Source: Fomitopsis serialis
Lineage: Eukaryota > Basidiomycota > Agaricomycetes > Polyporales > Fomitopsidaceae
Reading direction: 5' to 3'
Length of the DNA: 64,000 nt
Assembly (NCBI RefSeq): GCF_022376445.1
Contig: NW_025954982.1
Coordinates: 62,001 to 126,000, forward strand
Of this stretch, positions 1 through 10,391 are shown piece by piece (positions within the stretch are counted from its first letter, which is position 1; each line of letters begins with the position of its first letter). The position numbers and the translations under genes are program-made. The notes beneath the pieces are model-generated. The model had not been told where the DNA came from, searched no databases, and was given only the letters and a program-made list of their open reading frames with translations.

Positions 1-23
1 CTGACCGACCTTGATACTGCTAG

Positions 24-539
24 GCTGTCGAGAACGACATCATCCCCCTTTTTCATCCCGTGAAAACAGCAACAGGCGCATCTGTTGATCGTATATTCAT
101 CTCGAAGGGCCAACTCGTAACCGTGCCCATTCAAGCTATCAACACCTCGCCAAGATTCTGGGGACCCGACGCGAAGGAATTCCAGCCAGAGCGCTTCTTG
201 ACGGAGGGCGGCATCCCAAAGCAAATCCCAGGACATAAGCATTTGTTGACGTTCGTCAGTGGCCCGCGACTATGTCTTGGCAGACACTACGCACTTGCTG
301 AAGCGAAGGTGAGCAATCGTATTGTTCGCATGAACAGTCCGGTCAAGAAGACAGGCTGATGCTGTGATTTTAAGGCTGTGCTATGTTTGCTCGTCCGATC
401 CTACGCGTTCGAGTTTGCGGATGGACCAGACACTCAAACTGGCATCAACGGATGGTTGTTGTCGAGGCCTATCATCCCGGGCGGAGACGGACAGAGCGTC
501 CCTTTGAGAGTGCGCAGGCTAGATTCAACCTACGTATAA
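24..539 (+). CDS. Cytochrome P450, 3' part (cut by window edge)
   Basis: This is the C-terminal part of a heme monooxygenase. Two exons are visible, 24-308 and 375-539, both whole numbers of codons. An acceptor (TAG) sits at 21-23, so the gene continues to the left of the window. The protein shows the PERF-like segment (QPERFL) and the heme-binding motif FVSGPRLCLGRHYALAEAK, whose Cys is the thiolate ligand. The last exon starts AVLCLLVRSYAFEF and stops at TAA 537-539. It aligns exon for exon with the complete P450 at 10392-12628, so the two are paralogs of one P450 family. The substrate is unknown. The family call is secure; membership of a named CYP family is not assigned. Confidence 0.93.
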
Positions 540-1098
540 CCTCGTCGTAAGGTCAAAACTTTAGGCTACTTGACACGACACCTCACCGACTGAGCATGAT
601 AAACTAGCATTAGTCCTTATAATACCGTGTTAATACGTAGCGTACGAGTCACAACACCACCGGCAGCGCTACCGTGACTACACGTACGTACTCATGTCGG
701 CTATGTGGCCTTCAAGTGCAGTCACTGGCACGTCGATCTTTACCACACGATCACTGTCGGGCTCAGGAGGAGACTCAGACCAATTTCATGCCCTAGCATT
801 GGGGTAGATCCGAGCGTAGTAATTCAGCCACATCGGGCAACTTACATCAAGGATGCTACGCTGGCATAGTATCCCCGGCACGCCGACGCCAGCTCAGCAC
901 GACAGTATTATTTCTCCCGAGGCAGGCCCTAACGTAAATATCTTTGACGACGAAAGGGAGTTGTAGGTTCACAGCTGGCAGCTCGCCGAAGTAAGTGTTT
1001 CATCTATATCTCCATCGTCTATATCTCCATCTCGATGTCCAGTACCTGTTCTTTGCTAAGGTACGACATCACTACATACTCGTGTACATGAGACCTCA
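540..1098. other. Intergenic stretch between convergent P450 and MT1
   Basis: No gene is recognised in these 560 bases between the P450 stop and the stop of the convergent methyltransferase. It must hold both 3' untranslated regions. A 15-bp direct repeat lies at 1003-1032. Confidence 0.5.
1003..1032. repeat. 15-bp direct repeat, two units
   Basis: The unit tctatatctccatcg occurs twice in tandem with one mismatch at the last base. It is in the 3' flank between convergent genes. No function is suggested. Confidence 0.85.
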
Positions 1099-2280
1099 CT
1101 ACAATCTCGTCACAGACCAGACAAGCTGCCAATAAGTATGATCCAGAGCACCTTTGGGAACGGGGAGCGTAGACAGTTCCGCCTCCACCTTAACGCTCCC
1201 CTTTTTGAAGACCGTCCCGTTCCAGAGCTCCTTCCACGACTCCGGTGAGTGGCAGAACATAGGCACCGGCTCACCGGTCGGGTGAATGATGATCGTGCTC
1301 TTGGTCGTATACGCGACGTGCTGGCCGAAGATCATCGACCCCGGGAGCGGGGACAGCAGGCCGGCAAGCGACTGCGCGATCTGCAGCTGCTTCTCCTCGC
1401 TGAAGAGGTGGAAGAAGTACGACGCGTGGATCGCGGAGAGCCTGCCAGTGAGCGGCGTGAGATTGGTAAGCGAGGACAGCTCCGGGTTGGACTTGGAACT
1501 CTCGAGCGGAGTATATATCGGCGCCGATGGTTTGAGGAAGGACGGGTCGAGCACGTCGCCTTGGACAAATGGGACGGGGAACACCCCCGGAGAGTCCTTG
1601 CACAACTGGTAGCCCATGTCCCAGAATTCTGGCAATGCGACTGAAGACATCGGAAGATGCAAGACAGACAGAGCAAGACAAACCTCTTCGAAGATCCGAA
1701 CCGATACAATTCTTGACGGGAAAACCGTCTAGTACTGGTTTGCGGATGGCGGTACCGACTGCAAAGCACTAATTAGCGCCAGATTCGGCGATTCACCGAC
1801 ACAGACACACTCACAGCATGTTCCCAAATCGAGGTAGAGAGCACCCTCCCTTTCTCTTCCGAGCTTCAGCAGGTCATAGTACACCGCGAAGCGAGACACC
1901 CTAAGTCTGTTAAAGCACGAAGGATGAGTGTTCCATGCTCAACGGTTGTGCGGAGGCACCAGTCGACTTGGATACCTCACGAAGTCGAACCAACGGATGC
2001 ATGGGTATGGGAATACCTGTTGTTCGTCAGTCGGTGTGCCTCTAATGTACAGCAACGGCTACACAGCACACACCTGGTAAGCTTCGGCCTGCATACGAAC
2101 GATGTGCTGAATTAATTCAGCATCATCTTTGATTCCCGTGATTTGCTTGTAGAAAACGAGTTCGTCGTCGGTCAACTGCAAGAAGTCTTCGCGCAATTCT
2201 CCCTTGTGGCCGGCATGGGCTTGATCGAACTGGGAGATATGAGTGGCCTGAGTGTCGTTGGAAGAGTAAGTGGTCGCCAT
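1099..2280 (-). CDS. MT1: AusD-type SAM-dependent methyltransferase, intact
   Basis: This is a class I SAM-dependent methyltransferase of the type found in fungal specialised metabolism. Five exons were placed by comparison with the other copies: 2280-2074, 2016-1976, 1906-1815, 1758-1684 and 1640-1099. They sum to 957 nt, giving a clean 318-aa protein. The SAM-binding motif I region reads LDLGTCFGTAIRK across the exon 3/4 border. It is followed by DGFPVKNCIGSDL, then PEFWDMGYQLCKDSP and FVQGDVLD. The C-terminal half carries AIHASYFFHLF, MFCHSPESWKELWNG and ends LVWSVTRL. The 41-nt second exon (VFPYPCIRWF) is conserved in all copies. The start is the ATG 45 nt downstream of a TATA element. 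The methyl acceptor is unknown. It is the only copy besides MT2 without a visible lesion. Confidence 0.88.
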
Positions 2281-2324
2281 TTCGATGCTGAGAAGAATAA
2301 TGACTGCCCTGTCTGTGACCACCG

Positions 2325-2333
2325 GTATTTATG
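2325..2333 (-). promoter_or_regulatory. TATA-like element of MT1
   Basis: On the minus strand the sequence reads CATAAATACC about 45 nt before the MT1 ATG at 2280. This spacing matches the TATA elements of the P450 at 10392 and of MT4. Confidence 0.5.
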
Positions 2334-3539
2334 CACCTGAGGCATACTGACGGAGGGAAAGATTAGCATCTACACGCCTCGGTGACACCGACGGCCGGTT
2401 TGACAAAGACGCTGTCTCCATTGATTTTCCATCGGGGGAACCCCCGTCGAAACACGCCTCACTGGCAACCCACGTGAATCGGAATGCACGAAGTCAAACA
2501 TGGCTTTGCAGACGACCCTGAACTTGAAGTTAGCCTTGTCACAGCACAGTTATCCAAATTCTCGGGAAGTGTGGCCATTACTGTGTCGGACGTACTGCAT
2601 ATTGGATTCTGTTCCAGACTCGGACAGGGACATAGCAATTTCAGGACTCTTCATAGTCGAGTGGCCATACCACGGTGGTACTACCGCAATGCCATGTCCG
2701 TCCAGGCCTCTGAAAGTGGCGGATCTTCCGTCGCTACTGCATAATATCGAGATGAGTTTGATGTTGTACGCGGTGTTAGAAGTGCCACCGCGCAAAAAAC
2801 CCATCTCCATTGCTTCTTCACGTGTCTTGCGGCTCTTGCCACAGCCCGGACGCCCCACTGAGTCAGTATGTTATGGACAGGTTCAAGCTACCCCATATAC
2901 TTACTTGGAGGTGGCCGACTTCATTTGTTTGGAAATTCGATCTGCACCCTGCGTAAGTGTCGAACTTCGAATTTCGGCTGTACTAACGCGGTCACGTGCT
3001 AGTGTATTGACGCGACTAAATAGCAATGCGAACCTGGCGGAGTCAGGTTTGACACTTCTTGAGCAGCTTACACACCCCAAACGATGCCTCCTGAGGCAGC
3101 CAGCTTCAGCACATTCAAAAAGCGCAGCCATTCGACTGTGTTAGACGTACGTATTTCAATAACCCCTCACTGTTCAAGTTGACGTTGCCAATCAGGTGGG
3201 ATTAATGCAGATTCAAAAATTTGTATGCGATCATGTACACCTTGCACTATCACTGTATCTCACAGACGTCGGAAGCACAAGCAGATCTCGCTTGCAGCGA
3301 CCGGGTGATTCCTCTCTCCGAGTCCACATTCTTCACTGAACCCGTCAAGTTGATGTCTCCCTTCTTCGCGTCGTGGAAACTTGAGATAGATCTCGAGAAA
3401 TTGCTATCTGCGAGTCGGAGGGGCTTGATAGACCGGTGGTAATTGATGCGACGCGACCGGGATTTGCACACAGGTGCGCCGCATGACCCAGATCGAGACA
3501 GTACAAGTAGGCATACAAAAGCAGGAACCTGATATGCTA

Positions 3540-4080
3540 TGGTTAGTCACCACAGATCTGGCGTGTTCATATCTAGGATTGGTAATCATCTTCGGGATTC
3601 TGGTGTGAACGCCCTGTCTCCAGGTCGCCGTCCGCGAGAAAGTATCCGTCCCGAGAGTGGCCAGTTCTCGGTGCAGACATTCCCCGCATCTGACGCCTTC
3701 TCCCCTCCTTCGATACGAGTCGGTGTCGATGTTGCGTTGATGCCGAAGCGACCTAGATCCCCAGTTAGCGACCACGAGGAACGGATAGTACCGGAACAAT
3801 GAAACACTCACCTAAAGGGCCTGAAGATGGGCAACGTACTTACGTGTGAGCTGAGTAAGTACGAGGATGACTGTAGGAACGGGTCGTGAGTGAACGCTGC
3901 TACTGGAACGGAGGAAACAATAGACTCTACCGCTCGCCGCAGAGACAAACTTTGCGGGTGATCAAGTCCGCTCAGCTCGCCTCGCCGACGTAGTACCATC
4001 CCCCGTTTCCGCCTAATGTCCACCTTGCCGGTCTCTCCGTCTTCCGGCTGCGCAGCGTCGCCTTCAAGCTGTCAGCTAAG
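3540..4080. repeat. Diverged direct repeat, copy a
   Basis: This segment matches 4640-5180 with an offset of about 1.1 kb. Clear anchors are gccgtcc.cgagaaag (3628 and 4735) and gcgggtgatcaagtccgctc (3954 and 5060). Both copies keep short minus-strand open frames containing RRRGE.SGLDHP.SLS, but with frame shifts relative to each other. They may descend from a former coding element that is not recognisable. Confidence 0.6.
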
Positions 4081-4639
4081 TCAGAAGGGTGAAACTTAGT
4101 AGTCTCCGTTGGAGACTTAGTGGGGTTACCAAACTAAAATCGTAATCACCGGAGAGCGCACCCGGGGGTACCGATAACCGGAGATTGGATCTGAGGTTAG
4201 GGTTAAGGTCAGCACCGTGGACGCAGGACGCACTGGCAGGTTGCCAGGTTGTCATCAAGAGGGAAGTGGTACTTATCTTTTTGTCGACTCCTAGCTGCCA
4301 CGTTCGAGAATACCAAAGGTCTGTGAGTGGCCAGTTCACATTCCCCGGGCTAATCGACCGCAGCAGCTACCCGCTCACCCAACCTGCCACCCGATGTCGC
4401 CGGTTGCCGACGAGAGCTGGAAAAAGGAGCAGCATGATAAAGGGATTCAGGAGATGTACTCACTTTCAAACACTAGGAACAGCGCGGATACAGACAGATC
4501 ATAGCACGACCTACAAAAACGAACATTGTTCATAACTCTGGCTGGAGGGAAACGGAAACACACTGCTGCGAAGTAAAGGCCCGGGCTCAGCATGATGAAG
4601 GCATCGAGAACCAAGAGAGCGGTTTCGCGTATCTAATCA

Positions 4640-5180
4640 ACTCGAGACGAGTCAGTGTAAATATCTAGAGCAATAGAGCACGGAAGAAACGTCGTACTCA
4701 TCTGGTAATCCCCGCAGTGAACCCGCCCCAGGCGCCGTCCTCGAGAAAGCATCTGCACAGGGCTGGCCAATTCCCAGCACAGAGCTCTCCCGATTCCAGC
4801 GCCTTCTCTCCGAGTCGGCCTCCTCCTGTCGATGTCGCCGCCGTGCTGTGTCAGAGTCGAGTCGGATCCTAGGTGAGAGTCAAACATGGTGAGATGGACG
4901 TACAGCGAGCAAAATACTTATCAAGGAAGAGGCAGCCGCATGCTGTGAGGAGTGTTGGACTCGGAGGGTATGGCTAGAGAGACAGGCAATCAGTTACAAT
5001 TCTGTTGAGGAAACGGAACGATAAACTCTACCAGTCATCGAAGAGGACAAGCTTCGCGGGTGATCAAGTCCGCTCCACTCGCCTCTCCGACGTCCAACGT
5101 CGACTCCTCCAGGATCTCCTGTCGTCGAACTTGCGGCTGCGCAGCGTTGGCCATCGTGTTGGGGATGTTGACAGTTTAGT
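4640..5180. repeat. Diverged direct repeat, copy b
   Basis: This is the second copy of the repeat at 3540-4080. It includes the same ctctacc...cgggtgatcaagtccgctc...cgcctc..cgacgt block. Similarity is patchy, so the duplication is old. Confidence 0.6.
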
Positions 5181-5492
5181 AGAGGGCTAGAAAGAGGACC
5201 AAGAAGGTAAGTGAAATAGCAACGGAGAACTGTTTTTGTGCTTATGTATTTTCCGCGTTTTTCTAGAATTTCCAGTGTTTTCTTCCGAGTCACCGAGGCA
5301 GGCCGAGAGAGCGAGCACGACTGCAGACGGATCCGAGTCGCACTCGAGTGCCAGGATGAAGTGCGTCCCCATCGTACCCCAGTCGGGCCTAGGATTCCGA
5401 CCAAGGCAGAGCACTCCAGTTCAACACCCACCCCGGCTTTTGACACCAACGACGGGCACACGCGGCTGCCCAATTTGAGGAGGATCCGGTCA

Positions 5493-5810
5493 CTAGCGCA
5501 GCGCACGGTGGGAGATCTCCTTCGCGCCACGGGCGACGTCGAGGGAGATCAGAGTGCAGCCGATGTCGAACGCGCCGCAGGGGACCTCGCGCTGGCGCTC
5601 CTTGGCGACGTCCAGCGAGACGAGGGCGCATTCGAGCTTCAGGTCGCCCATCGTACGGGGAGCGGGCGCTGGGACCGGGGCGGACGCCCTCCTCTTGGCT
5701 CCCTTCTTCCCCTTCAGACCGAGGCGCTGGGCCAGGGTCTTCCGAGGAATGCAGTAGCCCGGGTGGACGGCGGGGTCAAGGGAAGCAGAGTGGATATGGA
5801 TGGGGGACAT
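5493..5810 (-). CDS. Hypothetical basic 105-aa protein
   Basis: A single open frame starts with ATG at 5810 and stops with TAG at 5493-5495. The N-terminal half is Pro/Ala/Lys-rich with a basic patch (LGLKGKKGAKRRAS). The C-terminal half holds two imperfect copies of a short unit, CALVSLDVAKE and CTLISLDVARG, about 25 residues apart. The opposite strand is also open over this GC-rich stretch. The minus frame was preferred because its internal repeat is at the protein level and its composition is less biased. The function is unknown and it may not be a gene. Confidence 0.4.
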   Translation of the reverse strand: MSPIHIHSASLDPAVHPGYCIPRKTLAQRLGLKGKKGAKRRASAPVPAPAPRTMGDLKLECALVSLDVAKERQREVPCGAFDIGCTLISLDVARGAKEISHRALR

Positions 5811-7993
5811 GGTAGTAAGGGTGGGTGGGTGCTTAGAGCGGGGTGATGCGGGTGCAGGGCAAGCGAGTTGCTGGGGAGCATGGGCGGGATGAGCGATCTT
5901 TTATGCTCCTGCGGATACAATTCTGGACTGGTTATTCTATTGTGAACAACTGGTCCTACCTCGTACGCGTAGAACCAGCGTACCGGAGCTTCCGCATCCT
6001 CGGCGTGGACGGGTGTCAAAGAATAGACTGGTCAGCAATCTAAGAGAAAGACATACCGACGCGGATCCATTTGATTTGGCATGTACTCTTCGACGAGCTG
6101 TGCTTACAACTGACGCTGTATCACAATGTCAGTGTGCTCCTGGCTCGTACTTTAAAAGCTTGGTCAAGGAGCGACAGAAAACGACGCAATTTATCAAGCT
6201 CGGACTGCATTAGCGTGAATCATATTGTTCGAGAAATAGTACGTTTCGACGTGCCGATAAACCGAGAATCTCGCCACTGACTGCCACTGATCCCCTGTCT
6301 CCCGATATTGTAAGCGATAGTTCCGATCGGTCGGTCGTGTACTATACTGCTCACCACCGGTGTCTATAAGCCACTATCGTTGTCATGACCACAACTGCTC
6401 GATCTAGACATGGCGGTGCAATTACTGGCGAGGAAACTATGGACAGCAATACTCGCCACGAAAAGCCGTATCCGACATTGCGAATCCAACGGTTGGATCA
6501 CATCGGCTCCGTGTTGTCGTAGGGCACCTTGCATGAGGATTTGCGTGATTATTGGTGTCTGTAAGTTGCTCCATTGTCATCTTGACTGGGTCCACTGGAG
6601 CCGGAGCGGATTTTGTCATCTAGTTTAGCTCTTGGCATGTCCTCAGTTGAATCGCACTGACCGACAAGCCGATCGACTCGCCAACAGGGTTCTCGACGTC
6701 GACGAAGCTACATAGCAGTGCATGAGTGACCACGGTGTTTGAATCGACAGCCTGACGCTTGAGCAGTGTCAGGATTGTGACCATGAGCCACTTGCGAGCT
6801 ACTACTGGCGTGTCTGAATTACGGCTTTCGGCGGAGAAGACACTGCGCCTCATACCAGTTCGAGTCCCGGGCCACTGAGCAGGCCGAGCGCGAGCAACGG
6901 CGCGTAGTATACGTAGTCTCGATCCAGACGTAGTATACGCGGATCCGATCGGTTGGTGACCTGAATCTAGAGTCGCCGACGTGTTGGGAGCATGACTGAC
7001 ATTCCTAACCTGACTACGCGTAGCCAGCTGCCAAAATGAGAGGATTATATGAGATAACGTGGTACTCAATGTGTGTGCCGGTGTGGAGGGGACTTCGAGT
7101 CTCGTGGCGCTCGTCGCCACATGTACGCCGCGTCTCCTTTCCCTTCTCCGACCCTCCGCTCTCCGAAACGTCTACTTGTTCACGCGCTACGCATTCTTCA
7201 TCGCGCACTTCCGAATCCGACGCTTCGCTTGTCGCTTTCTTGACAGACTGTACCATGCATCCACCCTTTCCACCCTCCCCGCCTTCCCCCCACCTCGGAC
7301 GAGCCGTGACGCCTGTTGGGTGTCCAGGCTGCAATTCGTAGACACTTACCGCACGATCTGCCAACGTCACACCGAGACATCGGTCCGTTAACGTCAATCC
7401 CAGAAGGGGTCAACCGCGACAGACGTCCGACGCGTGCAGTCGTTTCCTTTTACAGTAACATACCTTCCTTCCCTGTCAAGCGAACGCTCGTCTTTCAACG
7501 ATCACACTACTTCTCGTTCATCACGCTTTCTGTCGGATGGCTCTCACCCGTCACGCTTTTCTTTCGAGTTTCCACCCTTCCCCGCCGTCTCTCTCTGTCA
7601 CTGTTAGTTTTTTGTCTCTCTTGCGATGTTCCAGAACTCCTCGTTCGTGCTGCGCGTACTTAAACAGGGCCTGGTCGCCCGACTCTCTATCGAGTCTCCC
7701 CCTCCCCCTCGCTCGCTCGTATCGCTCGCGCCCAACTCGCGCCTTCAAGTCGACGACGCGCCGCCTCAGTTGAACGTTTGCATCAAGTCGGTGGGCGCTT
7801 CAGATGGTGCCCGGGACGCAAGATTAGATAAGATGGAGGACTAGCGCGACCGTCGCCGCCGTCCCCGGCGTCCACGTCGCCTCCCCCGCACCGCCAGAAC
7901 CAGTCGAAGTCCCTCTTGTTTTGGTAAGCTGCCCTTCGCTCTCTCTTCTCCACTCACATCGCTCACCGCCATGTCGCTAACACAGCAAACGGC
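5811..7993. other. Intergenic stretch; pyrimidine-rich leader at its right end
   Basis: No gene is recognised between 5811 and about 7400. From 7440 to 7700 the plus strand is very rich in C and T (ctctctctgtcactg, ccctccccctcgctcgctcg). This is typical of fungal promoter and leader DNA and fits transcription of the gene starting at 7994. A good intron lies in the leader: donor gtaagct near 7924 and acceptor ctaacacag ending near 7986. Confidence 0.45.
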
Positions 7994-9301
7994 ATGGACC
8001 AACCACCTCCTACTGTCGTCAACCAACCGACGACGTTCACGCTCCCCTCTCGCCGTCGACACCTCAGCAGCAAAAGTACCAGCCGCCCCAGGGTCCCATT
8101 CCCCGACCCTTCGGGACACCTCTGAACGGCGCCATCGCGCTCCAGCATGAAGACCCGCGCACACGCCTCGAAGACGCGCTGAAGCGGTCCGTCACTGTCG
8201 TCTTCTGGTACAAGCCCGACAGCCCGCCGATTCGGCTGCACGGCGAAGTCGCGACGTTCCCGCTTTTCCAGCTCTCACAGTTCGCGCATCTCGCCGCCGA
8301 TCTGGGGCTCGCGCCCGCGGCGTATGTAGACGCATACAACCCGTACGCACGCGCTTGGGAGCAACAGACGATCAGCGCCGTCCGCGCGGTAGAGAGCGAG
8401 CAGCGGCTGCTGTTCCGTGTGCGCAAGAGCCTGCTGGAGGGTCTTGAGGACAGTGAATGCCCTAGCCTCGGTGAGGAAATCTGTCTGCAGCCTCCACCTC
8501 CCGTCGTCGCTTCCAAGAAGCGTTCCTCGCCGGACAGTCCTCTGCTCATGGCGCCGTCAGTGAAGTACGCAAGAGTAGAACCCTCCCCGCCCCGTCCCAT
8601 GTCGCCTGGCGCGAGCACGTACCAGGCCCCTGTTCCCTCAGCATGCCCTCCCCTTTCGTCGCCGTCGACCCGTGTCCCTCCAAACAATCCCCCGACTTCG
8701 AGGGCGCGCCCACCCAGCTCACATTCCAAACGCTCCCGCTCGTGAAGCGCTGGCCGAACGACTACACCGTGTTCGAGCTCTCCGCCGGCTTTCGGCAGAT
8801 GGACGTGCTCGTCGCGCAGCAGCCGTCGCTCACGCAACGTACCGCGTTCGAGCGCGTGTTCCACTGCCGGTACGTCAAGTCGACCGTGTGTCGGCATCGC
8901 GGGGTGTGGCGGCGCGCGCCGAAGGAGCTCCGCGAGACGTTCGAGCGCATGGGCCAGGACGAGCGCGGGCTCTGGAGCGAGTTCCTCAAGCGCATCGAGG
9001 GCGGGACCGGGCGGACGGACACGGTGGGGAGGAAGAAGCAGCTGGCGGCGATGGCGGAAGCGGGGACGGACGGCGATGAGCAGGTCATGCTGACGTCGCA
9101 GTCTGATGCTGTGGCAGATGATGACAGCGGGCCTGTGATGGACTTGTATGGCGAAGGTGAGACTGTCTTTGGTTGTTTTCACTGTGGTTCAACAACTGCG
9201 GCACAGATGACGAATCTCAGCGGATCGACTTGGGTGCACCGTCGGGACTCGGCATACATGCGGGAGGTCAGTACTACAACCAGTGCGACCTTGGCGGTTG
9301 A
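7994..9301 (+). CDS. Unrecognised gene, reading frame broken twice
   Basis: I do not recognise this protein. The start MDQPPPTVVNQPTT (ATG 7994) is followed by a frame change near 8035-8045. A long segment follows: LNGAIALQHEDPRTR, VVFWYKPDSPPIRLHG, then a Pro/Ser-rich linker with a basic KKRSSPDSP. A second frame change lies near 8.60-8.72 kb. After it comes LPLVKRWPNDYTVFELSAGF with a positively charged CRYVKSTVCRHRGVWRRAP. A clean 3' intron (donor after 9156, exon resuming at 9207) leads to a tail ending QYYNQCDLGG and TGA 9299-9301. Both frame changes are explained by one missing base each. Weak-donor mini-introns (8601-8641 or 8674-8717) are an alternative for the second. The basic and Pro-rich layout would suit a nuclear regulator, but no DNA-binding fold is visible. 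Confidence 0.6.
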
Positions 9302-10391
9302 GTTGATGTTGAGGCAACACAGGCTGCGGCGGGGATGCGAATCATAGCGGTTTACCCGGGGACGTATCTTAGTCTGCGTGTAAGTACAATACCATCGCCT
9401 GTCTTATCTGCGTAGTAAGTTAAGCCATATACTGTCCCGTTCTATGTTTGCCGCATCTGATCCTTTTCGGCTGTCCGTCAGACCAGCTTGTCTCAAAGGA
9501 GGCAAAGTGTTTTAGGCTCAGTATGTCGACATGTAACATCGACACGGTATACCGCGTCCAACGATATGGCGAAACAGTCCATGACACCACGTTCTCGCTG
9601 CACACGGGTAAACGATAGTATCTCTTTTTGCTCAGTCAGCTTCCACAGCGAATACAGCATGCTGCCGATACAGCTTCACACATAGTCGAGGACTCGAGAA
9701 ATGATGTACTTAAATGAGCAGTTCCAACAGGATCCCGCGGCTCAACGAACTGGTGACATCGCGCGCCATACCCTAACGCTCCATCGCGTGTCTCTACTGT
9801 GCTCCCTACGGTTACTGGGTCTCTCGACTCGGTGGTCCTTCACGCATGACAACCATCTCGAGTGGCTCGGCGTGCCATTACGTCGAGAGGTAGCAACTGA
9901 TTGCTTTCCGTCGTTCCAGTCAAGGCAGCTTGTATTTCGGCAGTCCAGTCAATACCTTGTTCTCGGGATTTCGAATCTAACTCTCGCCGCCAGTCGGCCA
10001 GAGGTCTCGCGCTGGCGCGGTATATACAGGCTTTAAGTACGAGGTATGTCACTGGTCAGCAATTTGGCGCCGGTGCATGTGTAGCACTGACCTTCGACAG
10101 ACTCGTTCGTGCGACTTATGGACTCACCATTGCACATCAATTGCCAAGAACACATTGTTCTTACGTGTAATCTGTGTGATCACGGCCCAAGGAGGCACGT
10201 ATGCAAATCCCTGGGAACAGCATTGGTACGCAGCACCCGATGTTCTCCGAGAACCGTATGTTGCCCACTCAACTGACCTCGCACCGGCCCCGTCTTTTGA
10301 CGGCTAGGAGTCAATTGACACGATCCGAGACGTATTAAAAGGATGCCGCAACCGTGCTGTGATACCCATTCTTTCTGCTTCGCGGTTCGCC
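9302..10391. other. Intergenic stretch
   Basis: No gene is recognised. The right end is the promoter of the P450 at 10392, with a TATA element at 10333-10340. Confidence 0.5.
10333..10340 (+). promoter_or_regulatory. TATA-like element of P450
   Basis: The sequence tattaaaa lies 52 nt before the ATG at 10392. The short distance supports that ATG rather than an upstream non-ATG start. Confidence 0.5.

Larger units (their letters stand above)
2334..5492. other. Gene-poor stretch with diverged direct repeat
   Basis: No gene is recognised. The longest open frame (2500-3144, plus) has no codon pattern or motif that supports it. The right part contains the two copies of a diverged direct repeat annotated separately. 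The stretch 5230-5290 is AT-rich (runs of T). Confidence 0.45.

Noticed and set aside
2500..3144. 214-codon open frame on the plus strand
   Set aside because: There is no motif, no splice or promoter support, and a composition like random translation.
5238..5846. 202-codon open frame on the plus strand
   Set aside because: It overlaps the minus-strand hypothetical protein and has a biased Gly/Arg/Asp composition with no motif.
8064..9182. 372-codon open frame on the minus strand
   Set aside because: It is antisense to the plus-strand gene at 7994-9301, is Arg/Leu-rich as expected for a GC-rich shadow, and no domain is visible. The plus strand has the convincing 3' intron and folded-looking segments.
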